Shown in pieces: positions 16,042-28,295 of a DNA stretch of 64,000 nucleotides; within the stretch, counting starts at the first letter, position 1; each line of letters starts with the position of its first letter. The notes under the pieces are model-generated. The model saw only the letters and a list, made by a program, of their open reading frames with translations. It was not told where the DNA came from and did no database searches. The position numbers and the translations under genes were made by a program. This DNA is from Acidobacteriota bacterium (GTDB lineage Bacteria > Acidobacteriota > Terriglobia > Terriglobales > Acidobacteriaceae), in contig JARLGI010000124.1 of NCBI GenBank assembly GCA_031296115.1, positions 1 through 64,000 on the forward strand, given 5' to 3'.

Positions 16042-17251
16042 TGATACCTCCGATACTGCGCGAGGCCGGGAGCTTTGCTTTGGGCACGAAAGCGTCAACT
16101 CCCCAATACGTGGCAAAGGTATCCAGATACTTGTAGCCGGAGCCGGTGTTGAACAGCACCACACGATCGCCGCTCTTGAAAAACCCGTCATCGAGAAGCT
16201 GCTGGTAGGCCGCCAGCGCGGCGCCTCCTTCGGGACAGGCAAAGATGCCCTCGGTCGAGGCCAGCTCCTTCACACCAGCCATGATCGCGTCATCGCTGAC
16301 CGCGACCGCGGTGCCGCCACTCCGACGCACGATGTTAAGAATAATGAAGTCACCATAAGCCTTTGGCACCCGCAACCCGGCCGCTAGCGTGTGCGCATCC
16401 TGCCACATTTCCGAGGCGGCTTTGCCTTCATGCAATGCTTTAGGGATAGGAGCACAACCGTCTGATTGTACGCAAATCATCTTTGGCCGCTTCCCCGCCT
16501 CGATCCAGCCCAGTGCCTCCATTTCCTCGAACGCCTTCCACATTCCGATTAGGCCGACACCACCCCCGGTGGGATAGAGAATCGCGTCGGGCAACGTCCA
16601 GCCCATCTGCTCAGCCACCTCGTAGCCCATGGTCTTCTTGCCCTCGACGCGAAAAGGTTCCCTCAGGGTCGAGACATCGAACCAGCCTTCGTTATCCTTA
16701 CGCTCCGCCACCATGCGCCCACAATCGCTGATGAGGCCGTCCACCAGCGTAAGGTGCGCGCTCGCGGCCTCGACCTCCAGCCGATTGGCGATGGGCACAT
16801 CCTTGGGCATGAAGATGTGGGCTTCCAGTCCGGCGGCGGCGGCGTAGGCGGCCAGCGCTCCTCCGGCATTGCCGGCCGACGGCGCGGCCAGCTTCTTAAG
16901 CCCGTAATGGCGGGCCATGGTGATGGCCGCGCTCATGCCTCGCGCCTTGAACGATCCGGTCGGATTCAGGCCTTCGTCCTTGATGAGCAGTTTGGGGTAC
17001 TTGCGGCTGGGCAGCATCGGTGTGAGACCCTCGCCCAGCGTGACCGGCTCGGCGTCGGGCAGTACCGCCGCGTAGCGCCACATACTCTTGGGCCCATTGA
17101 TGACCGATTCGCAGGTGGCGTTGCGGCGAATCTCCGCTAGATCGTAGCGCACGTACAGCGGTCCGCCATCCTTCGGACAGATGGTTGGCGCAGCCTGCGG
17201 CGGGAGCGTGTCACCGCACCTGCTGCACTCGAAGCCGATGATCTTTGCCAT
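16028..17251 (-). CDS. thrC: Threonine synthase
   Basis: PLP enzyme of 407 aa converting O-phosphohomoserine to threonine. It opens with a zinc-ribbon-like MAKIIGFECSRCGDTLPP...ICPKDG. The PLP-binding lysine is in KDEGLNPTGSFKARGMS and the phosphate-binding loop is SAGNAGGALAAYAAAAG. Further matches are YPTGGGVGLIGMWKAFEEM and CPEGGAALAAY near the C-terminus. Its last 14 nt overlap the start of the DUF1906 gene, making it the first gene of a coupled three- or four-gene unit. Confidence 0.95.
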   Translation of the reverse strand: MAKIIGFECSRCGDTLPPQAAPTICPKDGGPLYVRYDLAEIRRNATCESVINGPKSMWRYAAVLPDAEPVTLGEGLTPMLPSRKYPKLLIKDEGLNPTGSFKARGMSAAITMARHYGLKKLAAPSAGNAGGALAAYAAAAGLEAHIFMPKDVPIANRLEVEAASAHLTLVDGLISDCGRMVAERKDNEGWFDVSTLREPFRVEGKKTMGYEVAEQMGWTLPDAILYPTGGGVGLIGMWKAFEEMEALGWIEAGKRPKMICVQSDGCAPIPKALHEGKAASEMWQDAHTLAAGLRVPKAYGDFIILNIVRRSGGTAVAVSDDAIMAGVKELASTEGIFACPEGGAALAAYQQLLDDGFFKSGDRVVLFNTGSGYKYLDTFATYWGVDAFVPKAKLPASRSIGGIIGPY

Positions 17252-17433
17252 GAGTGCGGACCCCTTGAGCTATGAAGGGACATCCTGCGGTGTAACCTAC
17301 CATTCAATCACACCTTCCCTCCTCCTGTTCCGCGCACCCACCTCCGGCTTCAACAAACTCCCTGCCGGTTTGGCAGAAAATCTCCCAATGAAGTAAGGAG
17401 TGCTATGATAGAGTAAGGAAACTGGAGGTGTTG

Positions 17434-17673
17434 GTGCAAAAGCAGGCCAAAATCACGAGCAAGGGGCAGATCACCGTGCCCCACGAGATTCGCCGGGTGC
17501 TGGGTGTGCGCTCAGGTGACCGATTGGTCTTCGAAAGCGATGAGAAAGGTATCCGGGTACGGCCTGTTCGGATAGAAAGTCCATTCGCCAAGTATCGTGC
17601 AATCGGAAACCCGGCGATCAAGTCCGGCAGGGCGGCAGTTAGCCGTTGGACGCGGGAGTTACGCGGGCGATGA
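17434..17673 (+). CDS. MazE/AbrB-type antitoxin
   Basis: Protein of 79 aa with a SpoVT/AbrB swapped-hairpin DNA-binding fold: QAKITSKGQITVPHEIRRVLGVRSGDRLVFE. The likely start is GTG at 17434, 6 nt after GGAG; a GTG at 17428 overlaps that site. The C-terminal part (residues 45-79) is the probable toxin-neutralising tail. Its stop overlaps the toxin start as ATGA, so the pair is translationally coupled. Antitoxins of this class usually repress their own operon. Confidence 0.9.
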   Translation: MQKQAKITSKGQITVPHEIRRVLGVRSGDRLVFESDEKGIRVRPVRIESPFAKYRAIGNPAIKSGRAAVSRWTRELRGR

Positions 17674-18092
17674 CAACCGCCATCGATACCAACGTCATCA
17701 TTGCTCTCTGGGATCGCGATACGGTGCTCAGTTCGGCGGCGCAAGCAGCCTTGGACAAGGCACTGGCACAGGGCGGGCTGGTGGTCGGGGCTCCAGTTTT
17801 CTCGGAACTGCTGGCCGCACCTGGTCGGAGCGAACCTTTTCTCAATTCATTTTTCGGCAACACGGCCACCATGGTTGAGTGGAATTTGCACGAAGCCGTC
17901 TGGCGCGCCGCGGGCCGGGCCTTCCAGAAGTACGCCGCACGTCGGAAAGAAAAACGGGATCCCGGTCCTCGCCGTATTCTGGCCGATTTTCTTATCGGCG
18001 CCCACGCCTTCGAGCGCGGCTATCGCCTGCTGACCCTCGATGATCGCCTCTATCGGGCGGCCTTCCCCGGCCTCGTACTGGTGAGAGTGTAG
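17670..18092 (+). CDS. PIN-domain ribonuclease toxin
   Basis: Protein of 140 aa. The four acidic PIN residues are visible: D in TTAIDTNVIIALWD, E in FSELLAAPG, D in RRILADFLIGAHA and D in LLTLDDRLYRAAFPG. PIN toxins cleave RNA, often tRNA or rRNA. Partner of the overlapping AbrB-type antitoxin, a MazE/VapC hybrid pairing. The ATG at 17670 is used because of the ATGA overlap. Confidence 0.92.
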   Translation: MTTAIDTNVIIALWDRDTVLSSAAQAALDKALAQGGLVVGAPVFSELLAAPGRSEPFLNSFFGNTATMVEWNLHEAVWRAAGRAFQKYAARRKEKRDPGPRRILADFLIGAHAFERGYRLLTLDDRLYRAAFPGLVLVRV

Positions 18093-18113
18093 TCGAACGC
18101 CAACTCGAATTAC

Positions 18114-19040
18114 CTACACCCCGATGACGCCCACCAGCTCCTTCACTGAGTCGGCGCTCTTTTGCAGGGCGGCCTGCTCGTCCGGGGTCAGCTTGATCTC
18201 GATGATCTTCTCGATGCCGTTCGCGCCCAGCTTGCAGGGAACGCCTACGTACAGGCCCTTGATGCCGTACTCGCCTTCGAGATAGGCGGCGCAAGGCACG
18301 ATCTTCTTCTTGTCCTTCAGGATGGCCTCCACCATCTCGACCGCGGCCGCAGATGGCGCGTAGTAGGCGCTGCCGGTCTTGAGGTACTTCACGATCTCGG
18401 CACCGCCGTCACGAGTGCGCTGCACTAGGCGGTCGATGGTGGCCTGGTCCAGAAGCTCGGTGATGGGGATGCCGGCCACCGTCGAATAGCGCGGCAGCGG
18501 GACCATGGTGTCGCCGTGGCCGCCCAGCACGAAGGCGGTAACGTTCTCCACCGAGACCTTCAGCTCCATGGCGATAAAGGCGCGGAAGCGCGCCGAGTCG
18601 AGAATGCCGGCCATGCCGATGACGCGGTTGCGCGAGAAGCCGCTGAGCTTGTAGGCGGCCTGCGCCATGGCGTCCAGGGGGTTGGACACCACGATGAGGA
18701 TGCAGTTAGGCGAGTACTGCACGACCTTGCCTACCACGTCGCTCATGATTTTGAAGTTGGTGTTGAGCAGGTCGTCGCGGCTCATGCCGGGCTTGCGCGG
18801 GATGCCGGCCGTGATGATGACGATGTCGGAATTCGCCGTGTCGGCGTAATCGTTGGTGCCGATCGCGAACGAGTCGCGCTTCTCAATTGGCATGGCCTGG
18901 AGCAAGTCAAGGCCCTTGCCCTGCGGCACGCCTTCGATGATGTCGATGAGTACGACGTCGGCGAGCTCCTTCGACGCCAGCCAGTGAGCGGCGGTTGCGC
19001 CCACATTTCCCGAACCAACTACGGTCACTTTGTTACGCAT
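18114..19040 (-). CDS. mdh: Malate dehydrogenase
   Basis: Protein of 308 aa, the LDH-like MDH type, oxidising malate to oxaloacetate with NAD in the TCA cycle. The NAD motif is [20 protein letters not shown] with acidic LIDI following. Substrate-loop residues: [14 protein letters not shown]. Catalytic His sits in [17 protein letters not shown]. It lies downstream of icd in the same direction with 153 bp between, so the two TCA genes may be co-transcribed. Confidence 0.96.
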   Translation of the reverse strand: MRNKVTVVGSGNVGATAAHWLASKELADVVLIDIIEGVPQGKGLDLLQAMPIEKRDSFAIGTNDYADTANSDIVIITAGIPRKPGMSRDDLLNTNFKIMSDVVGKVVQYSPNCILIVVSNPLDAMAQAAYKLSGFSRNRVIGMAGILDSARFRAFIAMELKVSVENVTAFVLGGHGDTMVPLPRYSTVAGIPITELLDQATIDRLVQRTRDGGAEIVKYLKTGSAYYAPSAAAVEMVEAILKDKKKIVPCAAYLEGEYGIKGLYVGVPCKLGANGIEKIIEIKLTPDEQAALQKSADSVKELVGVIGV

Positions 19041-19193
19041 GAGACCTCACAGTGTATGGATGAAATGTCACAGCAAAATTCTAGACTTGCGGCGCAGGCT
19101 GGAGCCCGCGCCTTACCAAAAAGATGCGCTTGACGCGGCGCTAAAGCTCCGCTCTACCCGTTCTCTGCGCGCGTTCGCGCGTTCGAGCCTGAT

Positions 19194-20615
19194 TCACTTC
19201 GCCGCCAACACCGATGCCATGTTGTTAATCATGTGGCTGGCGAACTCGCTGGTCTTGACCTTGGTCGCGCCTTCCAGCATGCGCTCAAAGTCGTACGTAA
19301 CTTTCTTCTGCAGAATGGTCTGTTCCATCGAGCTTTCGATGAGGCGCGCCGCCTCCTGCCAGCCCATGAAGTCGAACATCATGACGCCCGACAGCATGAC
19401 TGAGCCGGGATTGATGACGTCCTTGTCGGCATACTTTGGCGCGGTGCCGTGCGTGGCTTCGAAGATGGCGTGCTGATCGCCGATGTTGGCGCCCGGTGCG
19501 ATGCCCAGTCCGCCAACCTGCGCGGCGGCAGCGTCGGAGATGTAATCGCCATTCAGGTTCGGCGTCGCCAGCACAGCGTACTCATCCGGTCGGGTGACAA
19601 TCTGCTGGAAGATGCTGTCGGCGATGCGGTCGTTGACCATCAGCTTCGACTTCCACGCACCCTTGCCGTGGGTCGCGTAGATGCTGTCGATGACGCTCTT
19701 CACTTCCTTGTAGAGCGCGTCGCGGAAGTCCTGCGGCGCGAACTCCAAGCCGGGCTCGACCATCTTGCCGTTGGCCTCGATCGAGAGTCCCGGATTGCGG
19801 TCGAGGTTGTCGACCATCCAGCTCTCGCGCTCGGTGATGACCTGGTCGCGGAACTCCTGCGTGGCCAGCTCATAGCCCCACTCGCGGAACGCGCCTTCGG
19901 TGAACTTCTGGATGTTGCCCTTGTGCACGATGGTCACCGACTTGAGTTTGTTCTTCAGCGCATACTGGATGGCCATGCGAACCAGGCGCTTGGTCCCGGT
20001 GATGGAGATCGGCTTGATGCCGATGCCGGAATCTTCGCGCACGTGCTTGTTGGTGCCCGCCAGCATCTTGGTGTTGATGAAGTCGATGAGTTCCTTCGCC
20101 TGCGCCGTGCCCTGTTTCCATTCGATGCCCGCGTACACGTCCTCTGTATTCTCGCGATAGATGACGATGTTCATGCGCTCAGGATGTTTCACCGGCGACG
20201 GGATACCCTTGTAGTACTTCACGGGGCGAACACAGGCGTACAGGTCGAGGATCTGGCGCAACGCGACGTTCAGCGAGCGAATGCCACCACCGACCGGCGT
20301 GGTCAGCGGGCCCTTGATGCCGATGCGCAGCTCGCGGAAGGCGGCGACGGTGTCGTCGGGCAGCCAGGTCTGGAAGCGGTCCATGGCCTTCTCGCCGGCA
20401 AAGACTTCATACCACGCCACGCGGCGCTTGCCGCTGTACGCAATATCAACCGCCGCATCGAACACACGCACCGAGGCTTTCCATATGTCGCGCCCGGTGC
20501 CGTCGCCTTCGATGAAAGGGATGATGGGATTGTCAGGGATGACCAGCTTGCCGTTTTCGTAAGTGATCTTGGTCCCGCTGGAGGGCAAAGAAATTCCGTT
20601 AAAAGTAGCCGCCAC
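19194..20615 (-). CDS. icd: NADP-dependent isocitrate dehydrogenase
   Basis: Protein of 473 aa converting isocitrate to 2-oxoglutarate and NADPH. Type I (E. coli-like) features: [37 protein letters not shown] (Ser of the phosphorylatable active-site loop), [13 protein letters not shown], and the C-terminal [31 protein letters not shown]. The catalytic Lys-Tyr region ([16 protein letters not shown]) is conserved. It precedes mdh. Confidence 0.96.
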   Translation of the reverse strand: MAATFNGISLPSSGTKITYENGKLVIPDNPIIPFIEGDGTGRDIWKASVRVFDAAVDIAYSGKRRVAWYEVFAGEKAMDRFQTWLPDDTVAAFRELRIGIKGPLTTPVGGGIRSLNVALRQILDLYACVRPVKYYKGIPSPVKHPERMNIVIYRENTEDVYAGIEWKQGTAQAKELIDFINTKMLAGTNKHVREDSGIGIKPISITGTKRLVRMAIQYALKNKLKSVTIVHKGNIQKFTEGAFREWGYELATQEFRDQVITERESWMVDNLDRNPGLSIEANGKMVEPGLEFAPQDFRDALYKEVKSVIDSIYATHGKGAWKSKLMVNDRIADSIFQQIVTRPDEYAVLATPNLNGDYISDAAAAQVGGLGIAPGANIGDQHAIFEATHGTAPKYADKDVINPGSVMLSGVMMFDFMGWQEAARLIESSMEQTILQKKVTYDFERMLEGATKVKTSEFASHMINNMASVLAAK

Positions 20616-20886
20616 AAAACACCTCGAGGAGTATGGGTATAAAAGGACCCTAAGCTGTAAACAGCCTTGTGTCGGGAATAGGTAGCACTAGCAGAACCAG
20701 CAACAGCCAGGAATGATGGCGTAAGACTTGCGGTCCACCCGTTGGCAACATCGCCGCGTCCGGATCAGACAGGCTTGCCAGCTAGTCCCGAACTTTCTAC
20801 GGTATCACCGGCGACTTTGAGGTTCAACGAAAAGCCATGTTCATCCGTCACACATAGGTGTGAGGTATCGCAGGAAAAACCGGGCT

Positions 20887-23814
20887 TCAAAGCTTGTGTC
20901 GCAGATAAACTTCTCTGGTCTGCCGCAGGACCTCCGCCAGCCGCATTTCCGGATCGAAGCTGTCGTCCGCTTTCAGCACCCGCCACAATACCTTCTGCAC
21001 CGCCCGCCGGGGATGCTCGGCCACCGGCATCCACTTCCGAGCTCGTCCCGTGACCAGGCGGACCACGTGCTCCAGGGTACGCAAAAACAACACGCCATCT
21101 GACAATTGCTGATAATCGCCGGCTTGCAGCAGCCCGCGTTCGTGCAGCAAATGCAGGCGTTCGTGGAGGTTTCCCGACATCCAAAGCTGGCTCCGCGCTT
21201 GCAGCGCTCCTGCCAGATAGTCCACGTCGTAGATCCCACCGATGCCGGTCTTCAAGTTTAGAACGGCTTCGCTGCGTTCCAATCGTGCGCGAACGGCGCT
21301 CAATTCGGCGTCGAAGTCAGGGCGAGTGGCGATCCTGGCGGTTCCCTCTTGCACGGCCTGCATCGCGCGATGTGCAACCTCGGCATCGCCCGCCACGCGG
21401 CGCAGCTTCAGATAGGTCAGCGCCTCCCATGGTTTGGCTTCGTCAGCGAAGTATGTCGCCAGTTGCACCGGCGTGACAATCAACTCGCCTTCCCTGCCAT
21501 GCGGCCGCAAGCGGGTGTCCACGGGAAAGACCGTTCCCTCGCCGGTATAGGCCGTCAGGGCTTCCATCAAGCGCTCCGCTACCCGGCGGGGCTCTTCCGG
21601 GTTGCTGCTCGCATCCGCGACGAACAGTACGTCCGCGTCGGACAGCAGATCGAATTCGCAGGCGCCCAGGCGGCCCAGCCCCATGACGGCGAATCCCTGG
21701 GCAGCGCCGGCCATGGCCAGCGCGGACTGAATGGCGGCGTCCGCCGCGGCAGTATTCTCCGCCAGCGACTCGAAGACTTCGCGCAGCTCAAACACATCGT
21801 GCGCACCGGCGAGGAACACGCGACGCCGGTAATGACGCCGTAGGATCGACATGGCTTCCACGCGTTCTACTTTTTCCTGCGCGAGATAGGCGAACACTGG
21901 ATCACGCGATACACTGCTTGCCTGCCGGCTCTCTTCGAACAACTCGTCGCCTTCCATCGCCGCGGGCTCGTGGATTCGTTCCAGCAGCGCCACTTCCGCC
22001 GGATGCCGCACTAGGATGTCGGTCAGGAACTCGCTGAACTCGAAGATGGTCAGCGCGCGCTCCACCGCTTCCGGCGAACGCAGCACAGCTCCATAGCGCT
22101 CCGAAGTCGTTCCCGCCGAACTCAGAAAGCGGTCGAGGTTGCGGCGGGCATGCTGCGAAAGATCCGGCCGTCCCGCAATCTCGCGCAACCGCGGCGAATC
22201 GATCGCCAGCCGCTGCAGCATCTGGCTGTACGAGTTCTCGTGCGTGGCCGGTGTCTCCGCGCGCAGCTCAAATCTCTCCGTCGAGGGGTCCTGGCCCTGC
22301 TCCTGGTAGATGACACGCTGATAGATCTCGGCCACCGCCGCCATGCGCCGCTGTACGTGCTGGACAAACTCCTCGGGCGTGGGCGCGGCCGTGCCTTCTC
22401 GCGCCAGGCTGCGAGCCAGCGATTGCAACTCCGGTCGCGACTGCGGCAGGCGGTGCGTCTGCTGCCCCTGGCGCAGTTGCAGGCGGTGCTCCACATTACG
22501 CAGGAACTCGTACGCGTTGGTCAGGTTGTGGAAGTCTTTGCCGCTGATGTGCTCTTTGTCGTGCAGCTTTTGCAGTGCGAACATGGTCCCGCGCGAGCGC
22601 AGCCACGATTCGCTGCCGCCGTACACCCGCTGCAGACACTGGACCAGAAACTCGATATCGCGAATGCCGCCGCGGCCCACCTTCACATCGGTCCCGCTGG
22701 CCATTGATTGCTTGAGCGCGCGCCGCCGGTGGTGTTGCCCAATCTTCTCGCGCGTCTCCAGCGCGGTCTTGATGGCTACGAAGTTCAATTCCTCGCGGTA
22801 GACATACGGTTGCACCGCACGGATGAACTCGCGCGCCAAGCCGACGTCACCCGCCGAGTGACGCGCCTTGATCATGGCCTGCAGCTCCCAATCGTGAGCA
22901 ACGTGAGTGTAGTAGTGGACGGCGTGCGGTAGCGGCACCGCCGGCTCACCCTCGTTGCCTTGCGGACGCAGCCGCAAATCAATGCGGAACACAGGTCCTT
23001 CCAGCGTATGGCGCGCCAGGATCTCCGTGGCCTGTTGCGCCAGGCGAATGAAGTACTCGCGATTGGAAATCTCCGCCCCGGGCGTCTCGGCGCCCCCATC
23101 GTAGAGATAAAGCAGGTCAATGTCGGAGCTGTAATTCAGCTCGTTTCCGCCCAATTTGCCCAGCGACAGCACGGCGAAGCGCGCATTCACCACGCGGCCC
23201 TGGGCATCCAGTCGCTGCGCAGTCCCAAAGCGGTGCTGCAGTTGCGCATCGGCCTCGCGCAGGGCCTCCTCGATGAGCACATCCGCCAGTGCGGAAATTT
23301 CCGCGGTGGTTTCCGCGAGCGCGGCCAGCCCGAGCACGTCGCGCAGCATGATGCGGACGTATTCCCGCTTCTTGAAGCGCGCCAACAGAGCCGCCGCATC
23401 GCTCTCGAAGGAACGCGAGCGCAGCCGCCCCAAGCTTTCCCGGAATTCTTCCCGGGAATGCGTGCGGTCGAGACCTCGGTCGCGAGTAAAGCCGTGAGAA
23501 AGGTCCGGATTGTGAATCAGGGTCTCGCCCAGCCACGGGCTGTAGCCAAAGACCACGATGGCATAGTGGACCAGGAACGCGTGTTTCTCCAAGAGTCGCA
23601 TGAGTTCCGGTGAGGCCGACTCCGCCAGGCGCTCGAACTGGTTGACCGCCGCGTCGGGATCGGGCGACGTCGCCAGCAACGGAACCAGGGTGGAGTACAC
23701 ACTACTCGGAACCGCCTTCCGTAAACGGCCCAGATTGCGGGCTGCCGACTCGGGATCGCGAAACTCTACCTTGGGCGGCAGCAGCGGGGATTCGAGTTGC
23801 GTAGCTTCAGACAC
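20887..23814 (-). CDS. glnE: Bifunctional glutamine synthetase adenylyltransferase/adenylyl-removing enzyme
   Basis: Protein of about 975 aa, the usual length. It adds and removes AMP on glutamine synthetase in response to PII and glutamine. Two nucleotidyltransferase domains are visible: the N-terminal deadenylylase with [20 protein letters not shown], and the C-terminal adenylylase with [22 protein letters not shown], each with the D-x-D metal site. [15 protein letters not shown] and [15 protein letters not shown] follow each. The start is uncertain: GTG at 23814 is chosen; the frame remains open to 23928, over the trpD promoter region. Divergent from trpD. Confidence 0.93.
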   Translation of the reverse strand: MSEATQLESPLLPPKVEFRDPESAARNLGRLRKAVPSSVYSTLVPLLATSPDPDAAVNQFERLAESASPELMRLLEKHAFLVHYAIVVFGYSPWLGETLIHNPDLSHGFTRDRGLDRTHSREEFRESLGRLRSRSFESDAAALLARFKKREYVRIMLRDVLGLAALAETTAEISALADVLIEEALREADAQLQHRFGTAQRLDAQGRVVNARFAVLSLGKLGGNELNYSSDIDLLYLYDGGAETPGAEISNREYFIRLAQQATEILARHTLEGPVFRIDLRLRPQGNEGEPAVPLPHAVHYYTHVAHDWELQAMIKARHSAGDVGLAREFIRAVQPYVYREELNFVAIKTALETREKIGQHHRRRALKQSMASGTDVKVGRGGIRDIEFLVQCLQRVYGGSESWLRSRGTMFALQKLHDKEHISGKDFHNLTNAYEFLRNVEHRLQLRQGQQTHRLPQSRPELQSLARSLAREGTAAPTPEEFVQHVQRRMAAVAEIYQRVIYQEQGQDPSTERFELRAETPATHENSYSQMLQRLAIDSPRLREIAGRPDLSQHARRNLDRFLSSAGTTSERYGAVLRSPEAVERALTIFEFSEFLTDILVRHPAEVALLERIHEPAAMEGDELFEESRQASSVSRDPVFAYLAQEKVERVEAMSILRRHYRRRVFLAGAHDVFELREVFESLAENTAAADAAIQSALAMAGAAQGFAVMGLGRLGACEFDLLSDADVLFVADASSNPEEPRRVAERLMEALTAYTGEGTVFPVDTRLRPHGREGELIVTPVQLATYFADEAKPWEALTYLKLRRVAGDAEVAHRAMQAVQEGTARIATRPDFDAELSAVRARLERSEAVLNLKTGIGGIYDVDYLAGALQARSQLWMSGNLHERLHLLHERGLLQAGDYQQLSDGVLFLRTLEHVVRLVTGRARKWMPVAEHPRRAVQKVLWRVLKADDSFDPEMRLAEVLRQTREVYLRHKL

Positions 23815-23912
23815 GGGTTTCGGAAAGTCACCTGCCGAACGATAGCATGTCACCGCAGAGATGCGGCGGCTGCGCCGCCGGCCAATATCCATTACACTGC
23901 TGCCACACATCC

Positions 23913-24965
<1,053 letters not shown>

Positions 24966-25092
24966 GAACACATGCTCGCCGTTCAGACGCAAGGCCGCTC
25001 TTTCGTTTGTTCCCTTCAGTCTTTCTCGGCCAGTTCATTTCCTATAAGATTCCATTGCAACTCCAAGGCCTGCTCCCCGGACGTATTCGTTC

Positions 25093-27072
25093 ATGACACC
25101 ATCTCCATCAGATCCTTCCCTTTCTATTCAAGCCGAGGAAGCGGCGGGAAAAGAACAGCGACCGAATGCACACAAGAACTCGATGGGCACGCACGCTTAC
25201 GGCCCGGGAATAACTCAAGGTTGGCTCGCTCGGCGGAATATCCAGGCAATCCTGCTAAGTATCCTCCTGGTCCTTGCCACCCTGATTCTCTATTACCCGG
25301 CACACAATCATCCCTTCGCCAACATCAATGACAGCGGATATATATCGGAAAACCCTCATGTTGCGGCCGGCCTGAATTGGGAAACGATCACATGGGCACT
25401 GACCACCTACGATGATTCCAACTGGCATCCAGTAACGTGGCTTTCGCTGGCCCTGGATTGCCAGATCTTCGGAGTCAATGCCGGACTGCATCACGACGTC
25501 AATGTTCTGATCCACGCTGCTAACGCGGCGTTATTACTCTGGGTCCTGTTGCTGGCGACGGGATACCTCGGGCGCAGTTTCATGGTGGCTGCACTGTTCG
25601 CATTGCATCCCATCAACGTTGAGTCGGTAGCCTGGATCGCCGAGCGCAAGAATGTGCTGAGCATGACATTTCTTATGCTGGCACTGGGCGCGTACCGCTG
25701 GTATGCGCAGAAGCCCGGATGGTCGCGTTACTCCGTTGTGGCCGTGCTGTTCGCGATTGGCTTGATGACCAAGCCACAGATCATTGCGCTGCCTCTGGCT
25801 CTTCTGCTTTGGGATTACTGGCCTTTGCGGCGCATGTTCGCGACCGTTCCGGGGGCGGCGAACGGCACAAGGACTGGCGAAGTTATCCCGCCCAGGAGAT
25901 TCACCTGGTTACTCGAAGAAAAACTGCCTCTCCTTGGCCTTTGCGCGGCCAGCGCTGTGCTTACCGTGCTGGCCCAGCGAGTAGGCAGTCCGAAGAATTG
26001 GCAGTACACGCTGCCGATTCGTATAGCCAACGACATCGTTGCCTACGCGCGCTACGTCGGAAAGGCAGTGTGGCCATCCAAACTGGCGCTGATGTACCTT
26101 CACCCCGGCGATGCGATTAAGGGCTGGCAGGTAGCGGTGGCACTTGTCTTTCTGCTTTCGGTTACCGCCTGGGTATTGATGGCCTGGAAACGCCGCTATC
26201 TGCTGGTCGGCTGGTTCTGGTTTCTTATCCTAATGGTGCCGACGAACGGACTGCTTCAGGTTGGACGGCAGGCCATGGCCGACCGATACGCCTACCACAC
26301 ATTCATTGGCCTGTTCATCATGTTGGGTTGGGGAGGCGCCGACCTCGCCCAACAATTGCATGTGGGCAAAGCACTGTTGACCGCCGTCAGCTTGAGTATT
26401 TTGGCGGTGCTGTCCGTCGTCGCCCGCCGGCAGCTCAACTACTGGAGCGACAACCTCACGCTCTGGTCGCATGCGCTGCAGGTGACGGACAACAACTGGG
26501 TAGCCGAGGACCTGGTTGGCGAGTTGTTGGCCAGCAAGGGAAAAACCGAACAGGCTATGCCTCACTTCTACCGCGCCGCCGAGATACTGCCGGAGGACCC
26601 CGTCAGCAATCTGCCGATTGCAATCAACGAACACCGCCGCGGGAACTTGCCGGAAGCCCTCAAGCACTACGTGCAGGTAACAAAGTCCGGCGAGGTCACG
26701 ACCGACCAGAAGGCCAACGCATATGCCGGTGAAGGTTATACCTATCGCGAGATGGGCGACTACGCCCGCTCGCGGGAAAACCTGCAGATGGCTGTTGCAT
26801 TGAATCCCAAAGACCCTGAGATGTGGATGTTCCTCGGCGTGGCAGCTTACAAGACGGGGAATGCTTCGGAAGCTGTGCAGGCTTACCAGCACGGCCTTGC
26901 GATTCGTGCCGTAGACTGGGGCTATCTCTTGCTCGCGCGGGCTTTCGACCACAACGGCCAGAAAGAACAAGCGCAGCAGGCCACAGAGCGCGCGCGGCAG
27001 ATCTCGAAAAACTTTACCGAAGCGCAGAAGGCTGCGGAAGGCGTTCTTGCACTGCCCGCTGCTGCCCACTAA
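25093..27072 (+). CDS. Multi-pass membrane protein with C-terminal TPRs (TMTC/glycosyltransferase-39-like)
   Basis: Protein of 659 aa. Residues 50-460 hold about ten membrane helices; residues 470-655 hold several TPR units (QAMPHFYRAAEILPEDP, GDYARSRENLQMAVALNPKDPEMW, GNASEAVQAYQHGLAI). The luminal loop after the first helix (NHPFANINDSGYISENPHV; later DSNWHPVTWLSLALD, HPINVESVAWIAERKN) is characteristic of the TMTC/O-mannosyl-transferase-like family of GT-C proteins. A role in transferring sugar to exported substrates is likely but unproven. No partner genes are obvious. Confidence 0.82.
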   Translation: MTPSPSDPSLSIQAEEAAGKEQRPNAHKNSMGTHAYGPGITQGWLARRNIQAILLSILLVLATLILYYPAHNHPFANINDSGYISENPHVAAGLNWETITWALTTYDDSNWHPVTWLSLALDCQIFGVNAGLHHDVNVLIHAANAALLLWVLLLATGYLGRSFMVAALFALHPINVESVAWIAERKNVLSMTFLMLALGAYRWYAQKPGWSRYSVVAVLFAIGLMTKPQIIALPLALLLWDYWPLRRMFATVPGAANGTRTGEVIPPRRFTWLLEEKLPLLGLCAASAVLTVLAQRVGSPKNWQYTLPIRIANDIVAYARYVGKAVWPSKLALMYLHPGDAIKGWQVAVALVFLLSVTAWVLMAWKRRYLLVGWFWFLILMVPTNGLLQVGRQAMADRYAYHTFIGLFIMLGWGGADLAQQLHVGKALLTAVSLSILAVLSVVARRQLNYWSDNLTLWSHALQVTDNNWVAEDLVGELLASKGKTEQAMPHFYRAAEILPEDPVSNLPIAINEHRRGNLPEALKHYVQVTKSGEVTTDQKANAYAGEGYTYREMGDYARSRENLQMAVALNPKDPEMWMFLGVAAYKTGNASEAVQAYQHGLAIRAVDWGYLLLARAFDHNGQKEQAQQATERARQISKNFTEAQKAAEGVLALPAAAH

Positions 27073-27173
27073 ATCCGGACCGTCAGCGCGGCAGTTTTCA
27101 GAAATCGGCGCCGCAGGGAATGCCGTGACAATTTGCGTTTCCTTGACGGAAGCACGTCTCGCTGGTCCAGGCC

Positions 27174-28262
27174 TTACAAGTTGAAGACCCTGGTAGCGAC
27201 CAGCACCATGCCCAGCGTGACTGCAGCGATCACGGCTTCTCCGATCGCGCCTACTGCGAATGGCCGCAAGCCCTGCAGCTTTAACTCCTTCAGATTGGTA
27301 CGCAAGCCCACGCCCGCAAACGTCAGCAGGAAGGCCCAGCGCGACGAGTTGGCCAGGCTGCCGATCTGCGGCTTGCTGAAGACACCAACGGTGGCCAGCA
27401 GCGAAATCAGCAGGAAGCCCAGCACGAACTTGGGGAACTTGTGCCACAAGAAGGCGGCCTTGCCTTCCACTTGCTGGGCCTCTCCTTTGCGCGACCAATA
27501 CAATGCGTAGCCCAGCACCACGAAGCCGATCATCGCATTGCGTGTCGTCTTCGCCAGGACTGCAATTTTTCCGGCCGCGTCGGAATACATCGCGCCTGCG
27601 GCTGTCGCCTCCGCGGTGTTGTCGACGGCCAATCCGGCCCACATGCCGTAGGCGCGATCGCCAAGGTGCAGCCAGTGTCCGATGAGCGGAAAGGTGAACA
27701 GCGCAATCGCGCCCAGCGCCAGAATGGCGGCGACGGCGTAGGACGAGTCGTCATCGTCGGCGTCAATCGCTCCCTTGGTGGCGATAATGGCCGACACGCC
27801 GCACACCGCCGAGCCCACCGCCAGCAGGCTGGTCAGCTTGGGCTTCAGCCCGAACCACCGTCCCAGCAGTGTCATGAAGGTGAATGCGACCGCCAGTTCC
27901 AGCACCACCAGCGTGAGGCTGATTCCGCCGAGCCTGAGCACATCGCCCAGCAGGAACCGCGCGCCCAGCAGCACGATGCCCGCCTTCAGCCAGAACTCAT
28001 AGGTCAGCACGCCGGGCTGAAACACTGCAGGCACGCCGACGGTGTTCGACACCACCATGCCGAAGACGATGGCCCACAGCACATACTCGATGTTGGGAAC
28101 GTGCAGATGGTGCGCCTTGGCGTAGGCCGCAACCGCCTGCTCCACGAACTTACCGAGATATCCGATGGCCGCCAGCAGCAGAACTCCGGGCACAAGCTGC
28201 AACAACTTCGGTCCCAAACGGAACGCCTGCGCCTGTGGTAATGCAATCGATCCTTGCGCCAC
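27174..28262 (-). CDS. YeiH-family membrane transporter (putative sulfate exporter)
   Basis: Protein of 362 aa with about ten membrane helices. YeiH hallmarks: LLGARFLLGDVLRLG, SLLAVGSAVCGVSAIIATKGAI, GLAVDNTAEATAAGAMY and WAFLLTFAGVGLRTNL. GTG at 28262, 9 nt after GGAGGAG, is the better start; a TTG at 28280 overlaps that site. The family is annotated as sulfate exporter mainly by association. Just upstream lies a 43-aa membrane protein read in the same direction. Confidence 0.88.
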   Translation of the reverse strand: MAQGSIALPQAQAFRLGPKLLQLVPGVLLLAAIGYLGKFVEQAVAAYAKAHHLHVPNIEYVLWAIVFGMVVSNTVGVPAVFQPGVLTYEFWLKAGIVLLGARFLLGDVLRLGGISLTLVVLELAVAFTFMTLLGRWFGLKPKLTSLLAVGSAVCGVSAIIATKGAIDADDDDSSYAVAAILALGAIALFTFPLIGHWLHLGDRAYGMWAGLAVDNTAEATAAGAMYSDAAGKIAVLAKTTRNAMIGFVVLGYALYWSRKGEAQQVEGKAAFLWHKFPKFVLGFLLISLLATVGVFSKPQIGSLANSSRWAFLLTFAGVGLRTNLKELKLQGLRPFAVGAIGEAVIAAVTLGMVLVATRVFNL

Positions 28263-28295
28263 GTTTGCTTGCTCCTCCAAATTTTGATCCGATGG

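Noticed and set aside
17404-17409. TATGAT as promoter of the first toxin-antitoxin pair
   Set aside because: No -35 at 16-18 nt; a distant TTGGCA is 28 nt away.
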